NCBI RefSeq assembly: GCF_000746205.1
Contig: NZ_JQKV01000001.1
Span: forward strand, 546,814-610,813
DNA: 64,000 bases
From: Halorubrum sp. BV1
GTDB lineage: Archaea; Halobacteriota; Halobacteria; Halobacteriales; Haloferacaceae
Reading direction: 5' to 3'
This document shows, piece after piece, positions 9,158 through 18,121 of this stretch; position 1 is the first letter of the stretch, and each line of letters opens with the position of its first letter. Under the pieces are notes generated by a model that was given only the letters and a program-made list of their open reading frames with translations, was not told where the DNA came from and made no database searches. The translations under genes and the position numbers were made by a program.

Positions 9158-10896
9158 CTGACCCGCCTGCACTGGGGATCGACCTCGGGACGACGAACAG
9201 CGTCGTCGCCGTGGTGGAAGGAGAGCAGCCCGAGACGCTGGTGAACTCCGAGGGGGATCGGTTGACGCCATCGGTAGTCGCTATCTCGGACGCTGGCGAG
9301 CGGCTGGTCGGGGCAGAGGCGGCGAATCAGGCCGTAAAGAACCCAGCGGAGACGGTTGAATCGGTCAAACGACGAATGGGAGATGACGTCACCTTCGATC
9401 TTCAGGGGGACGAGTATCTGCCAGAGCAGGTTTCGGCGATGATTTTAGCGAAATTGAGGCGCGACGCTGCGGAGTACCTCGGTGGTGAGTCACAACGGGC
9501 CGTTATTACGGTGCCAGCGTATTTCTCCGAGGACCAGCGTCAAGCGACGAAGGATGCGGGCGCTATCGCCGGGTTTGACGAGGTTGCGATTTTGAGCGAG
9601 CCGGTTGCGGCCGCGGTCGCATACGGCTTGCACGACGAGGACGTCCGGACGGTCGCGGTCGTCGACCTCGGTGGTGGCACCTTCGACGTGTCGCTTATTG
9701 AGCAAGGGTCGGCGAACGACTTCCACGTCGAAGCGACAGCCGGGGATACAGACCTTGGGGGCGATGACTGGGACCGCAGGCTCGCTGACTGGGTTCACAG
9801 TCAGTTCGAGGCAGAACACGGGGTTAGGGCCGATGATTCCCCGCAAGCGGTTCAGCGTCTCCAAGAGGCAGCCGAGGAAGCGAAGCAACGGCTGTCCGCT
9901 CAATCAGAGACGACGATCAATATCCCGTTTTTCACGCAGGCGGACGGGCAACCGCTTCACGTCGACGAAACGCTATCGAGAGACCAGTTCGAGGAGCTCA
10001 CCCAGTCGCTCGTTGATCGGCTTGAGCCGCCGATTGAGGATGTTCTCGATGAAGCCGGGATGTCGCAGTCGGAAATTGACGAGGTCATTCTGGTCGGGGG
10101 CGCAACCCGACTACCGGCGGTTGAGCGTCGAGTGGAGCGTGTACTCGGTCAAGAGCCGCGACGCGTCTTGCATTCCGACGAGATTGTCGCTCATGGGGCT
10201 GCGATTCGAGCAGTTGATTTGACTGATTCGCAATCGGCCACGCTCGTCCAGGATGTCACGCCGTTCGATCTTGGTGTCGAAACTCGTCATGGGCGGTTTG
10301 AGCCGGTTATTTCACGGAATACGACGGTCCCTGCCACGGAAACGAAGACATTCGCCACCTCGGAACGAAATCAAACGCGATTGCGGCTGTCGATTTATCA
10401 GGGCAATCGGCCGGTCGCTCGTGAAAACCGGCTGCTTGGCCACTGCGTCGTCAGCGGCTTACCGCCGATGCCACCCGGAGCGATCGCCCTCGATGTATCG
10501 TTTTCTCTCCGTCGCGATGGCACTCTCGACGTCTCTGTGAGCGGGCCGACTGGAGAGATCCACGAAGACGTCAGTGTCGACGACGTATCCGGGTTGTCGG
10601 ACGAGGAAATCGAACGCATGCGACTAGAGGCAGAACAGCACGCTCGGGAGGACCAACGGCAAGCGAGGCTCGCAAAAGAAAAGACGCGTGCAGAACAGCT
10701 GCTGTCATTCGTCGAGCATAACCTTTCACAAGATCGTTTCCCAGCTCCTGAGCAGTCGGCCTTGGAAGAGGCACGAGTCGACCTGGTGGACGCGTTAGAT
10801 AGCGCAGAATCGCCCGATGAAATAGAGGAGTATCGGAACGAACTAGAGCGCGCCATTCCCCGCCGACACCTTGGCCATGGGACCGATGACGACTGA
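9154..10896 (+). CDS. Hsp70/DnaK-family chaperone paralogue in the island
   Basis: The 580-residue product is a clear Hsp70. It has phosphate-1 loop GIDLGTTNS (residues 8-16), connect-1 LSEPVAAAVAYG, phosphate-2 VVDLGGGTFDVSL and the adenosine motif VILVGGATRLP, so the ATPase should be active. A substrate-binding domain starts near DVTPFDLGVETRHG, and the C-terminal lid (about 480-580) is charged and shorter than in housekeeping DnaK (about 610-640 residues). No DnaJ or GrpE gene lies beside it. Instead it is sandwiched, with overlaps on both sides, between two uncharacterised proteins, which argues for a dedicated role (assembly or regulation of the downstream protein) rather than general proteostasis. 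Confidence 0.93.
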   Translation: MTDPPALGIDLGTTNSVVAVVEGEQPETLVNSEGDRLTPSVVAISDAGERLVGAEAANQAVKNPAETVESVKRRMGDDVTFDLQGDEYLPEQVSAMILAKLRRDAAEYLGGESQRAVITVPAYFSEDQRQATKDAGAIAGFDEVAILSEPVAAAVAYGLHDEDVRTVAVVDLGGGTFDVSLIEQGSANDFHVEATAGDTDLGGDDWDRRLADWVHSQFEAEHGVRADDSPQAVQRLQEAAEEAKQRLSAQSETTINIPFFTQADGQPLHVDETLSRDQFEELTQSLVDRLEPPIEDVLDEAGMSQSEIDEVILVGGATRLPAVERRVERVLGQEPRRVLHSDEIVAHGAAIRAVDLTDSQSATLVQDVTPFDLGVETRHGRFEPVISRNTTVPATETKTFATSERNQTRLRLSIYQGNRPVARENRLLGHCVVSGLPPMPPGAIALDVSFSLRRDGTLDVSVSGPTGEIHEDVSVDDVSGLSDEEIERMRLEAEQHAREDQRQARLAKEKTRAEQLLSFVEHNLSQDRFPAPEQSALEEARVDLVDALDSAESPDEIEEYRNELERAIPRRHLGHGTDDD

Positions 10897-13800
10897 TTCG
10901 ACCAGTATCGATGGTCGCCGAGCTGAATGGAGTTACCGACGGATCTACGTCGGGGCCAACAGTCCAGAGTTGGCATCGATAGTATCCGCTCTCCACCGTG
11001 CGCTTTCCACCAGTACCGCTGAGAGCGTTCGTGAACGAATTGAGGTACAGATAATTGGTCTCGACGAAACGGCGGTCCAGGTTCGACTTGGTGCTCCCAA
11101 TGACGAGATACTGTCCACGCTCCTGTACGGGCTTCCCAGCAACTATCGCATCGAACAGTTAGACGAGGGGTTGCAACAGATCCTGGAGAGTTCCATAGGG
11201 GAGCCATTAGAAGCGTGTGAGCCCCGAGTCGATACATGGGTCCCGCGAGCGGAAGAGTTCTCGCGAGCGAAGACAGAAGCGCTCGAACGAGTTGCACGCG
11301 CCCGTTCCTCGACTAACGGCTCCGACGTCGATTTTGCGCTGCTGCCGGTTCTTCGGGCGGTTACGCGATCAGACCGTCCTACTGTGTTCCAGCTTCTCGT
11401 CAGCTCGGGGGCAAGCCAATCGCTCAGTAAACAGGGACAGGCAGAGACAAAATCGAGCGGGTTGCTTACGCCCGTTGCTGAAACTATTCGTGGTGGAAAG
11501 GCCGCAGAAGCGGACGGTTCCACCAGCGCCCCGAGCGATGCCCAGGTTTCGATTCGAACGCTTCAGTTTCCGTCTCCAGGCACGGGAGACCCGGGGAACA
11601 AAATAGCGGTGGCGTTTGCAAATCATCCGCTTACCGCAGCATTCGAGGCTAAGATCGTGCCCGACGGAGCACGAAATGGTGCCGTACGGCGGGCGGTTGC
11701 TGGTCGTCATTGTAGCGATGCAACATTCCAGGTAGGCATCGACGAACTCGCCGAGTTTCTGACTGGGCTTCCACCAGCCTCCACGTGGAGGCGGGAAGGA
11801 ATCACAGGGTCAGCACATCCGGTGGAGGCAATTAATCAGCGAGTAGCGCAGTATCTGTATGATTCGGGCGTAGAATTGGGCCGACCAGTAAACGAAGCGC
11901 TAGAGGGGGAGCACCCGATTGTACTCCCAGAAGCGTTCTTCCCGCAAGTTTTCGCACGGCACGTGGTGGAGTCGTCTCCACCAAGGGGCCTCGCAGCAGA
12001 CTTTGGCGAGTGTGTAGCTGCTCTTTCTGGGACGACCGTGCTCGTTCGGTCACGTGATTGGACCGAAGTAGCGAACTTCGATTTGATTGATACAGCTCTC
12101 CGAAGCTATCATGCCTCGTGCGACGATCGTGTAAAGACGGTTCGAGCTCCGGTCCTCCAGCGACAAGTTGCGAACGACGAACTCGCGTCACTGGTGGAAG
12201 AGATCCAAGACAGTGAGACATCTGCGTACATACTCGACCTTGCAGATATAGACTCAGAGGCAATCAGTAACTGTCTCAGCGCGTTCGTACGTGAACTTGC
12301 ATCTGGACTGGAAGAGTCATCGAACAGCTTAGACAACTGCTCATCGACTCGAGTGGCACTCTTGCTTGATTCGATCAAATCGCTCTCGGTAGACGCTCGA
12401 AACAGGCTTCTGCTTGAACACCGCCCTGCGTCTGTCAGTCCAGCCGACATCGGATTGTCTCTTATAACTCGGCTCGAATTCCAACCAGGCGAACCCCCAT
12501 CAGGATCCCATCGTCGCCACATAGAACACCTGCGCCGCCATGTGCACAGTTCAATTAGCGATCCGGCGATCGGAGGTGTATTCCTCAGCCGCTATGCTGG
12601 ACCCTCGGAACTGCCAGATGAGTATTACCAACGGTTTGCGAATTATACTACAGAGCACCAGATTGCGATTATCGGATCGCCACATTTCGACGTGGATCCG
12701 CAACTACTCTCCATTCATCCGTCTCAAAAGAGTGCTCCAGCAGCAACCGAATTTGCTCGTCCCTGGGAAATTGAACGTCAGGACCTCACAGCTGACGTTT
12801 CCCTATCGTCTCAAACGGAGCCAGAAAAGCAGAGTCAGCCTACTCTCACAGAGATACCTTCGGAGAACGTTTCCACCGATAGACCGGAAACATGGCGCCC
12901 GCCAGCAGAGGCTCTTCCTGAACACCTTGCTCTCCGAGACGATTGTATTGCGTGTTTCAACTGCGGCCGTCAGCATGATATTCCGAGTATGGACGAGGGC
13001 GCTCACGGTCTCCGGTCGGCTCTCGAGTGCTGCGGACATGATGTCTCGGAAGCCGGTGTTGATAACTTAAAACAGCCGAGAGTTCCACAGGTCGATCGGA
13101 GGATCGTTGAGGAAAGCGACTACTCGCGAAAATTCCTCCAGTTCCTGAAACTCGTCTATTTTGCTCGCGCTGGAAAACTAGATGAGCAGCTGGAATACTC
13201 GATCACCGAGAGCATGACGACCTTGCGTGATGCCGTTTCCGTTGAAACTAGTGAGATCCAGCAGGCACTCGATGAAGATGAGCCTCTTATCCGGCGGGCT
13301 GACCGTCCACATCTGCTTTATACGACTACGAGTCGAGCTCGAGAGCTCCTCAACGTCCCATGGCGGCGTGGATCCGAATGGGGCGAGGGAATCAACGATC
13401 TCAACGTATCATCAGTCCATATCGAGGGGGTTCGACAGATTGAGCTATTTCTCGAGCACTGCCCGTGGGTAGATCGAGTCGAAACATATGTTGAACTCTC
13501 TGAGGACAAGTCTTGGCTCGATCGAGACCTTGTCCAGCAAATCGAGAGTGACGAACCGCCGCGAGTTGACGTCGTCGCGTTCACAGAAGGGAGACCAAAT
13601 GTACTGGCTGAATTTGAACGAGATGCAGACCATCCAGCCGACTTGCGGGCTGACCAGCGACAGATGAGTGCCGTCGCGGCTACATTCGACGCTGAAATTC
13701 TGTACGTAGTTCCATCTCGACCTGTGGGTCAGCGAATTTTGGGGCAGCTTCGGCAGTCTACTGAGGAACTCGCCAGTCTTCCAGACTATAGCAAGAGCAC

Positions 13801-13951
13801 GCAACTGAAGAGTGCCAATCAGCGGTTAGCTGAAATTGAGGCGTCCTGTGTGTCAGTAGTCGAAACCCGAAAGCACCTGCTACAGATGCGTCCGAATGAC
13901 ATTGTGGAGTCTGCAAGTAGTGTTCGAGAACAGGTACTTGAGTGGTATTGA
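10886..13951 (+). CDS. large multidomain protein of the Hsp70 operon, possible nuclease effector
   Basis: About 1021 residues from the ATG at 10886; ATG at 10877 or TTG at 10871 are alternatives. All overlap the Hsp70 stop, so translation is coupled. The N-terminal half (YRRIYVGANSPELASIV onward) is mixed alpha/beta and loosely recalls HerA/VirB4-type N-terminal regions, but I see no Walker A. Around residue 690 is a zinc-knuckle pattern CIACFNCGRQH. Residues about 740-840 look like a winged helix. Near 890-930, RVDVVAFTEGRPNVLAEFE gives the D...E-x-E layout of a degenerate PD-(D/E)XK nuclease, with E where K is usual. No known family was recognised. Nuclease activity is a hypothesis. Confidence 0.7.
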   Translation: MTTDSTSIDGRRAEWSYRRIYVGANSPELASIVSALHRALSTSTAESVRERIEVQIIGLDETAVQVRLGAPNDEILSTLLYGLPSNYRIEQLDEGLQQILESSIGEPLEACEPRVDTWVPRAEEFSRAKTEALERVARARSSTNGSDVDFALLPVLRAVTRSDRPTVFQLLVSSGASQSLSKQGQAETKSSGLLTPVAETIRGGKAAEADGSTSAPSDAQVSIRTLQFPSPGTGDPGNKIAVAFANHPLTAAFEAKIVPDGARNGAVRRAVAGRHCSDATFQVGIDELAEFLTGLPPASTWRREGITGSAHPVEAINQRVAQYLYDSGVELGRPVNEALEGEHPIVLPEAFFPQVFARHVVESSPPRGLAADFGECVAALSGTTVLVRSRDWTEVANFDLIDTALRSYHASCDDRVKTVRAPVLQRQVANDELASLVEEIQDSETSAYILDLADIDSEAISNCLSAFVRELASGLEESSNSLDNCSSTRVALLLDSIKSLSVDARNRLLLEHRPASVSPADIGLSLITRLEFQPGEPPSGSHRRHIEHLRRHVHSSISDPAIGGVFLSRYAGPSELPDEYYQRFANYTTEHQIAIIGSPHFDVDPQLLSIHPSQKSAPAATEFARPWEIERQDLTADVSLSSQTEPEKQSQPTLTEIPSENVSTDRPETWRPPAEALPEHLALRDDCIACFNCGRQHDIPSMDEGAHGLRSALECCGHDVSEAGVDNLKQPRVPQVDRRIVEESDYSRKFLQFLKLVYFARAGKLDEQLEYSITESMTTLRDAVSVETSEIQQALDEDEPLIRRADRPHLLYTTTSRARELLNVPWRRGSEWGEGINDLNVSSVHIEGVRQIELFLEHCPWVDRVETYVELSEDKSWLDRDLVQQIESDEPPRVDVVAFTEGRPNVLAEFERDADHPADLRADQRQMSAVAATFDAEILYVVPSRPVGQRILGQLRQSTEELASLPDYSKSTQLKSANQRLAEIEASCVSVVETRKHLLQMRPNDIVESASSVREQVLEWY

Positions 13952-14342
13952 GTACACTGTTGAAGATATAGACGCTGCTCTACTTACTCTCCTGAAATTG
14001 ATAGTTCCGACCGATATGCAACAAGTTATACTCCAAGTTGGGTTAACGAGCTTGACCAACTAGAACAAAGAGATTAGAACCGATTGTCTGTTCTATAAGC
14101 GCATCTAAGATAGTGTCACATCAAACCAACTGGTGGAGAATCCCGGTAGTATTGTTGTTCTAGGCTTGTTGTTTGAAGCGAGTTGGAGATAACGCGTCTG
14201 CTTGAATTGGGAATTGTAGAATCATAGGGGAGATGAGGTTATTGGCAGTTGCGGAAGGCCAGTAGCGTCTAAGAAGAGTCGGATATTGATAATAGATATT
14301 TTATGATACTCGGGGTATGTCCCGTTGCCGTTCCCGACCAAT
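13952..14342. other. 391-bp AT-rich spacer between convergent genes
   Basis: This lies between the stop of the Hsp70 operon and the stop of the Argonaute gene. I see no complete gene. One plus-strand frame ending at a TAG near 14077 reads like a protein C-terminus (about 40 residues, ending WVNELDQLEQRD) but has no start codon, so it may be a decayed gene. T-rich stretches on both strands could terminate the two convergent operons. Confidence 0.4.
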
Positions 14343-16994
14343 TTAGAGGAAGCCGATGCCAGTCTCCAAGTCAGACGTCATTGGGAGGTGCCCCTTCGCC
14401 GCCGCGGTCGCGGCACGGTCCGCATAAGCCGTTGTGATTGGTAGTCGCGTCGTCGTGTTCGCGACGCCGATATGGCACTGGGCCAGGAGATACACCTGGC
14501 GCGTGAGCGTCTCGATGTCGGTCCCCCCATGCTTACGCTCAACCGTGATCGGTCGCGGCGTCCCGGTCGTTCCTTTAGCGAGTGGTTCGGGTTGGCCGTA
14601 CGTCGCGATATACGCGAGATGCTGCTCGTCGTTAATGCAGGCAATCGCCTTGTCAGGGTTCGCGAGGCCGCCCTCCTGATTAACGATACGAGCGGGCGCC
14701 TGCTTGCGTACCTCGACGACGTCGTATGAGATGCCGCGCTCGTCGAGGAACCCGAGGGCCGGTTCGATCGGGTCGTTCATGAAGCCGTCACGATGGATAG
14801 CGATATGGTCGGGGGCGTCGCCACGGTGCTCTTCGTACCCTAACAGCGACTGCCTGGCAATCCGGCGGAGGGCCGATGCGGGGATGCGTTCGCCTGCCTG
14901 GGGGCCCGTGTGGGCGTACCCGAGAACTGCGCCCTCGTTCGTAATCGCGGTCACGGACGCGCCGACGCGGATGCCGTCCTGTAGGCCGTCGTCATCGTCG
15001 TCGAAATACTGGCCGACGTCGAACGCGAGATAGAGGTCGGCATCGCCCGGTAGCGAACCTTCCACGGTGAACGGGATCCCGCCAGCTGCACTGATTAGCC
15101 CCAGGGCGATATTCTGGTGGTAGCCCGTCTCCTTCATCGACTTCCGGTCGATCATCTGGGAGTGAAGCCCCTTCTCAGCAAGGACCTCTTTGAGCTCGTC
15201 ATAGGGCTGGTAGAACGAGGTCAGTGCGCCCTCTTCTGGAGGGAGTACCACCAGTGCGGCGTCGTAGTCGTGGTCGCTCGCGATTTGGCGGCCAACCTGG
15301 ATGTCGACATCGCCTGGCCCGTCGCTTTTGGGCGTCGGCTCGAACGTGATGTCCGACCGGCTGTCCGGTTCGGCGCCCATGGATCGGAGTTTCCGTGAGA
15401 ACGTGTTCCAGAACGAATCAGCTTGATCGCCCTCCAGTTGCTGCGGGTAGACGTAGAGGACGTTGAACGGCGCTGGTGGTTCGTAGACTCCTTTCTGACC
15501 GACTTCGTTCGGGTGGTCACCGAGGCGGCCGTTAGCGAACTTGAGAACCTCGGCGTCGGTCTCGTACAGTTGTTCGACGCGGAAGTGAGAGTCGCCGGCG
15601 AACAGCGGTGCGTCAGCGGGGAAGGACAGGGTCGTCCCGTCGAACGGGACGTCACCGACTTGCCGGGCGAACTCGACGGCGTCCTCGACACGAGCGGAAG
15701 CGGAACGGCGCATCTTCGGCTGCGCTTCCGACCAGAAGTCGCCGTCGAAGTTCGCGAGGTTCGCGGTATGACCCTGAAGGGCCAGCAGTTCTTGAGGGAA
15801 CGTCTGTTTTCTACCTGAACCCATGGGGTATGCGGTCACGACCCGACGGTTCGAGCTATCGATTTGCTCGACCGTCACGTCGTCGACGAGCGGGTTTTCG
15901 TCTCGATGGTAGTCGACGACACTCGTCTCAGCGTCGATCGTCGGGTCGCGAGCGCGCTCGGGCTGAACGCGACCGAGTCGATACCCGCGGCCGTTGTAGG
16001 TTGCGACGAGTCGCAGACCGGGATAGAGTCGGTGGTTCTCGACTTTGTCGAGCGTGTAGTCGGTTTGAACCCGAGTTTTCGGATTCACGTGGAGGTAAAC
16101 CCTTCCCGACGAGGCGACCGTGATGGCGCAGTCGAAGCGCTCGTGCAGGCGGAAGTTCCCGGTTCCAGCCTGAATCGGGATGGGGTCTCCTTTGAGGATC
16201 TTGTGCATCCCGTGAACGACGAAATCTTGGTCGCCGACACGTTGCTTGAATGCTTCCTCTACGAGGCGCTGGATTTGGGCTCGCTCCGCTTGGTTCGACA
16301 ACTCGAGTGTTCGCTCCCCTGCTTCTTTGAGCTCTCGCACGCCCTCGCTTTCGAGGATGCCATCGCCGGGAATCGGATGGAGGGCCACGACCTCGAGGTC
16401 GCCAGCGTACGCCATCGGTGGCGCACGGTCGCCGTACTCTTCGCGGATTTCACGCATAGCGACGTACGCTCGTCGACGCCGTTCGGCGGCCGACTGCGCT
16501 TGGTCTCCTGTCGCAATGAGGACGTTATAGACGTAAACAGGCACGTCGTCGATACGCTGAGCCGCGGGATACGTGGTTAATCCGTGACCGCTGGCCGATA
16601 TATCGCGCGTGTCGACAAGGGCGTCTTCAATAGCTGCGTCCTCCTCATAATCAGACCCCGTACTCTCGCTGGTGGTGGCGCTCCTCTGCTCGGCTGTCGT
16701 ATCGAAGTCACTCGTATTCGAATCCGATTTTCTGTCAGTTTCCTCATCTCCACCAGCGCTCTGATCGGACCTGTACTCGTCCGGGACGCTCACGTCGAAC
16801 TCATCTTCGAACGCTTGGATACTCGCCGGCGTCGGCTCGATCGTCCACGCACTGACGTCTGGATTCCAGGTACGATGAGTCGTGTCCCACGAGAGCTCAT
16901 TCAGCCGATTTATGATGTTCTCGTCGTACTCGAACCTGATCGCCAGTTTTTCGCCGTATTCGTCTTCGACGATGTCGTAGGAAAACTCGGTCAT
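14343..16994 (-). CDS. long prokaryotic Argonaute (NgAgo-like) with HARP-like N-terminal domain
   Basis: This 883-residue protein matches the Natronobacterium gregoryi Argonaute (NgAgo) layout, as I recall it, from about residue 130 to the end, including LTRQVYLLAQ and the terminal GIGFL (NVGFL in NgAgo). The PIWI catalytic tetrad appears complete: D659 (AFDVGQYF), E702 (GERI), D736 (IHRDGFMND) and D859 (TTAYADRAA), so guide-directed nucleic-acid cleavage is plausible. Residues about 1-76 differ from NgAgo: FEYDENIINRLNEL followed by W-N-x5-W resembles the HARP domain of SMARCAL1-type annealing helicases. An acidic Ser/Thr linker (77-130) follows. Its ATG overlaps the stop of the DUF2797 gene (ATGA at 16994-16991). 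Family very sure; HARP assignment moderate. Confidence 0.93.
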   Translation of the reverse strand: MTEFSYDIVEDEYGEKLAIRFEYDENIINRLNELSWDTTHRTWNPDVSAWTIEPTPASIQAFEDEFDVSVPDEYRSDQSAGGDEETDRKSDSNTSDFDTTAEQRSATTSESTGSDYEEDAAIEDALVDTRDISASGHGLTTYPAAQRIDDVPVYVYNVLIATGDQAQSAAERRRRAYVAMREIREEYGDRAPPMAYAGDLEVVALHPIPGDGILESEGVRELKEAGERTLELSNQAERAQIQRLVEEAFKQRVGDQDFVVHGMHKILKGDPIPIQAGTGNFRLHERFDCAITVASSGRVYLHVNPKTRVQTDYTLDKVENHRLYPGLRLVATYNGRGYRLGRVQPERARDPTIDAETSVVDYHRDENPLVDDVTVEQIDSSNRRVVTAYPMGSGRKQTFPQELLALQGHTANLANFDGDFWSEAQPKMRRSASARVEDAVEFARQVGDVPFDGTTLSFPADAPLFAGDSHFRVEQLYETDAEVLKFANGRLGDHPNEVGQKGVYEPPAPFNVLYVYPQQLEGDQADSFWNTFSRKLRSMGAEPDSRSDITFEPTPKSDGPGDVDIQVGRQIASDHDYDAALVVLPPEEGALTSFYQPYDELKEVLAEKGLHSQMIDRKSMKETGYHQNIALGLISAAGGIPFTVEGSLPGDADLYLAFDVGQYFDDDDDGLQDGIRVGASVTAITNEGAVLGYAHTGPQAGERIPASALRRIARQSLLGYEEHRGDAPDHIAIHRDGFMNDPIEPALGFLDERGISYDVVEVRKQAPARIVNQEGGLANPDKAIACINDEQHLAYIATYGQPEPLAKGTTGTPRPITVERKHGGTDIETLTRQVYLLAQCHIGVANTTTRLPITTAYADRAATAAAKGHLPMTSDLETGIGFL

Positions 16995-17986
16995 GCAGCA
17001 CCCTCCTTCGAGACAGGAATGTACTCAGATGGCTGTTCACGTTCCTGCGAATGCTCCTCTTCGTTTTGCTGAACGCGCAGGTCGGTGTCTTCGAAGAACG
17101 GGTCGTCCGTTTCGATCGTGACCACGTGACTACTGTGTCCCTTTAGGTTAGCGACGAACGAATCGGTAGCCAACAGACCGCCGCGAATCCCCAGCACTCT
17201 GCCCTCTCGCGATTCTCCCGCGGACAGCGAGTATTGGTTGGTCGTCAGTCGCTGGTCGAGGGCCGGTGCCTCGATAGAGGGAACGTCGACGACGGCGTCA
17301 CGAACGTCTTGGCGGTCGCTGTTGTCCCAGAAGTAGCAGGGCTGGAGCTTTTCCGGGATCAACGCCGCCGTAGCGAGGGCGTCGTCTGCGAGTCGATCGA
17401 CGCTGTTCTCCATCGGCTGATACCACTCGTGGCGACGGCGCTGCGGCCACTCATCGCCGATGGCCTTCTCGATAATCCCAGCAGCCTTTCGGTTAGGCGC
17501 ACGAGCGAGCGGGATCGCGTGGGAGGCACCTTGTTCGGCCCAGCGACAACGAACTCGAGACTCCCGACAAATACCGACCTTGATCCGGTCGGTCGCCGCG
17601 AGGTAGACGAGATGCGTATGCGAGCATGACCGCTGCTTGTAGTCTGGGTAGGGACAGCCTTTGTACTCGCAATGGGTCGCAGGGTGCATCACGCATGTCG
17701 CGTGCGGCGGTTCTCCTGTACAGTCGGCGCAGGGGGAATTATTGGTAACTTCGCCGCACTGCGTACAGTATTGGTCTTCGGAGATCGTTACTCGAACTTC
17801 TGTCCCCACGAGTTCGGATAACGGGAGGTCTGGGCGTTGGTGAATCGGGACGCCCGGTTGGGCGAATTTGAGTGCGGGTTTGTCATTATACCAGGAGACG
17901 AAGTCGATAATCCCGGTTATCGACGCGGCATCCACTGCGACCCGCGGGGAGCTATAAGAGCCGAACGTCGCCTGCGTTCCTTCCAT
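16991..17986 (-). CDS. DUF2797 family protein (GIY-YIG-like), Argonaute partner
   Basis: The 331-residue protein has a zinc-binding N-terminal half (CTQCGEVTNNSPCADC, then CEYKGC) followed by the DUF2797 core: THLVYLAATDRIKVGI at about 124-139, RCRWAEQGASHAI and NRKAAGIIEKAIG. The Y-L-A...I-K-V-G pattern resembles the GIY-YIG nuclease fold, with a glutamate in IIEKAI that could serve as metal ligand, so a nuclease role is possible. It is the first gene of a two-gene operon with the Argonaute and overlaps it by 4 nt, which suggests a shared pathway. Upstream on the minus strand, CAATAAGC at about 18015-18022 is the best TATA candidate. DUF2797 proteins are common in archaea, but their function is not known to me. 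Confidence 0.82.
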   Translation of the reverse strand: MEGTQATFGSYSSPRVAVDAASITGIIDFVSWYNDKPALKFAQPGVPIHQRPDLPLSELVGTEVRVTISEDQYCTQCGEVTNNSPCADCTGEPPHATCVMHPATHCEYKGCPYPDYKQRSCSHTHLVYLAATDRIKVGICRESRVRCRWAEQGASHAIPLARAPNRKAAGIIEKAIGDEWPQRRRHEWYQPMENSVDRLADDALATAALIPEKLQPCYFWDNSDRQDVRDAVVDVPSIEAPALDQRLTTNQYSLSAGESREGRVLGIRGGLLATDSFVANLKGHSSHVVTIETDDPFFEDTDLRVQQNEEEHSQEREQPSEYIPVSKEGAA

Positions 17987-18090
17987 CTACTAACTGGGGG
18001 ATGGGAACAGAACCCAATAAGCACTACGCTGACAAAATAGCATTGTTACTGATATAGCGTATTGTATCGACATTACCGAAATAACCGCAT

Positions 18091-18103
18091 TATTCATAAA
18101 ATA
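18091..18103 (+). promoter_or_regulatory. TATA element of the CARF-like regulator gene
   Basis: TATTCATAAAATA lies 19-31 nt before the ATG at 18122, the spacing of a leaderless haloarchaeal transcript. It is part of a 135-bp AT-rich divergent region shared with the DUF2797-Argonaute operon, so a protein bound here could control both directions. Confidence 0.55.
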
Positions 18104-18121
18104 CCACGCTAAAAGACGATT

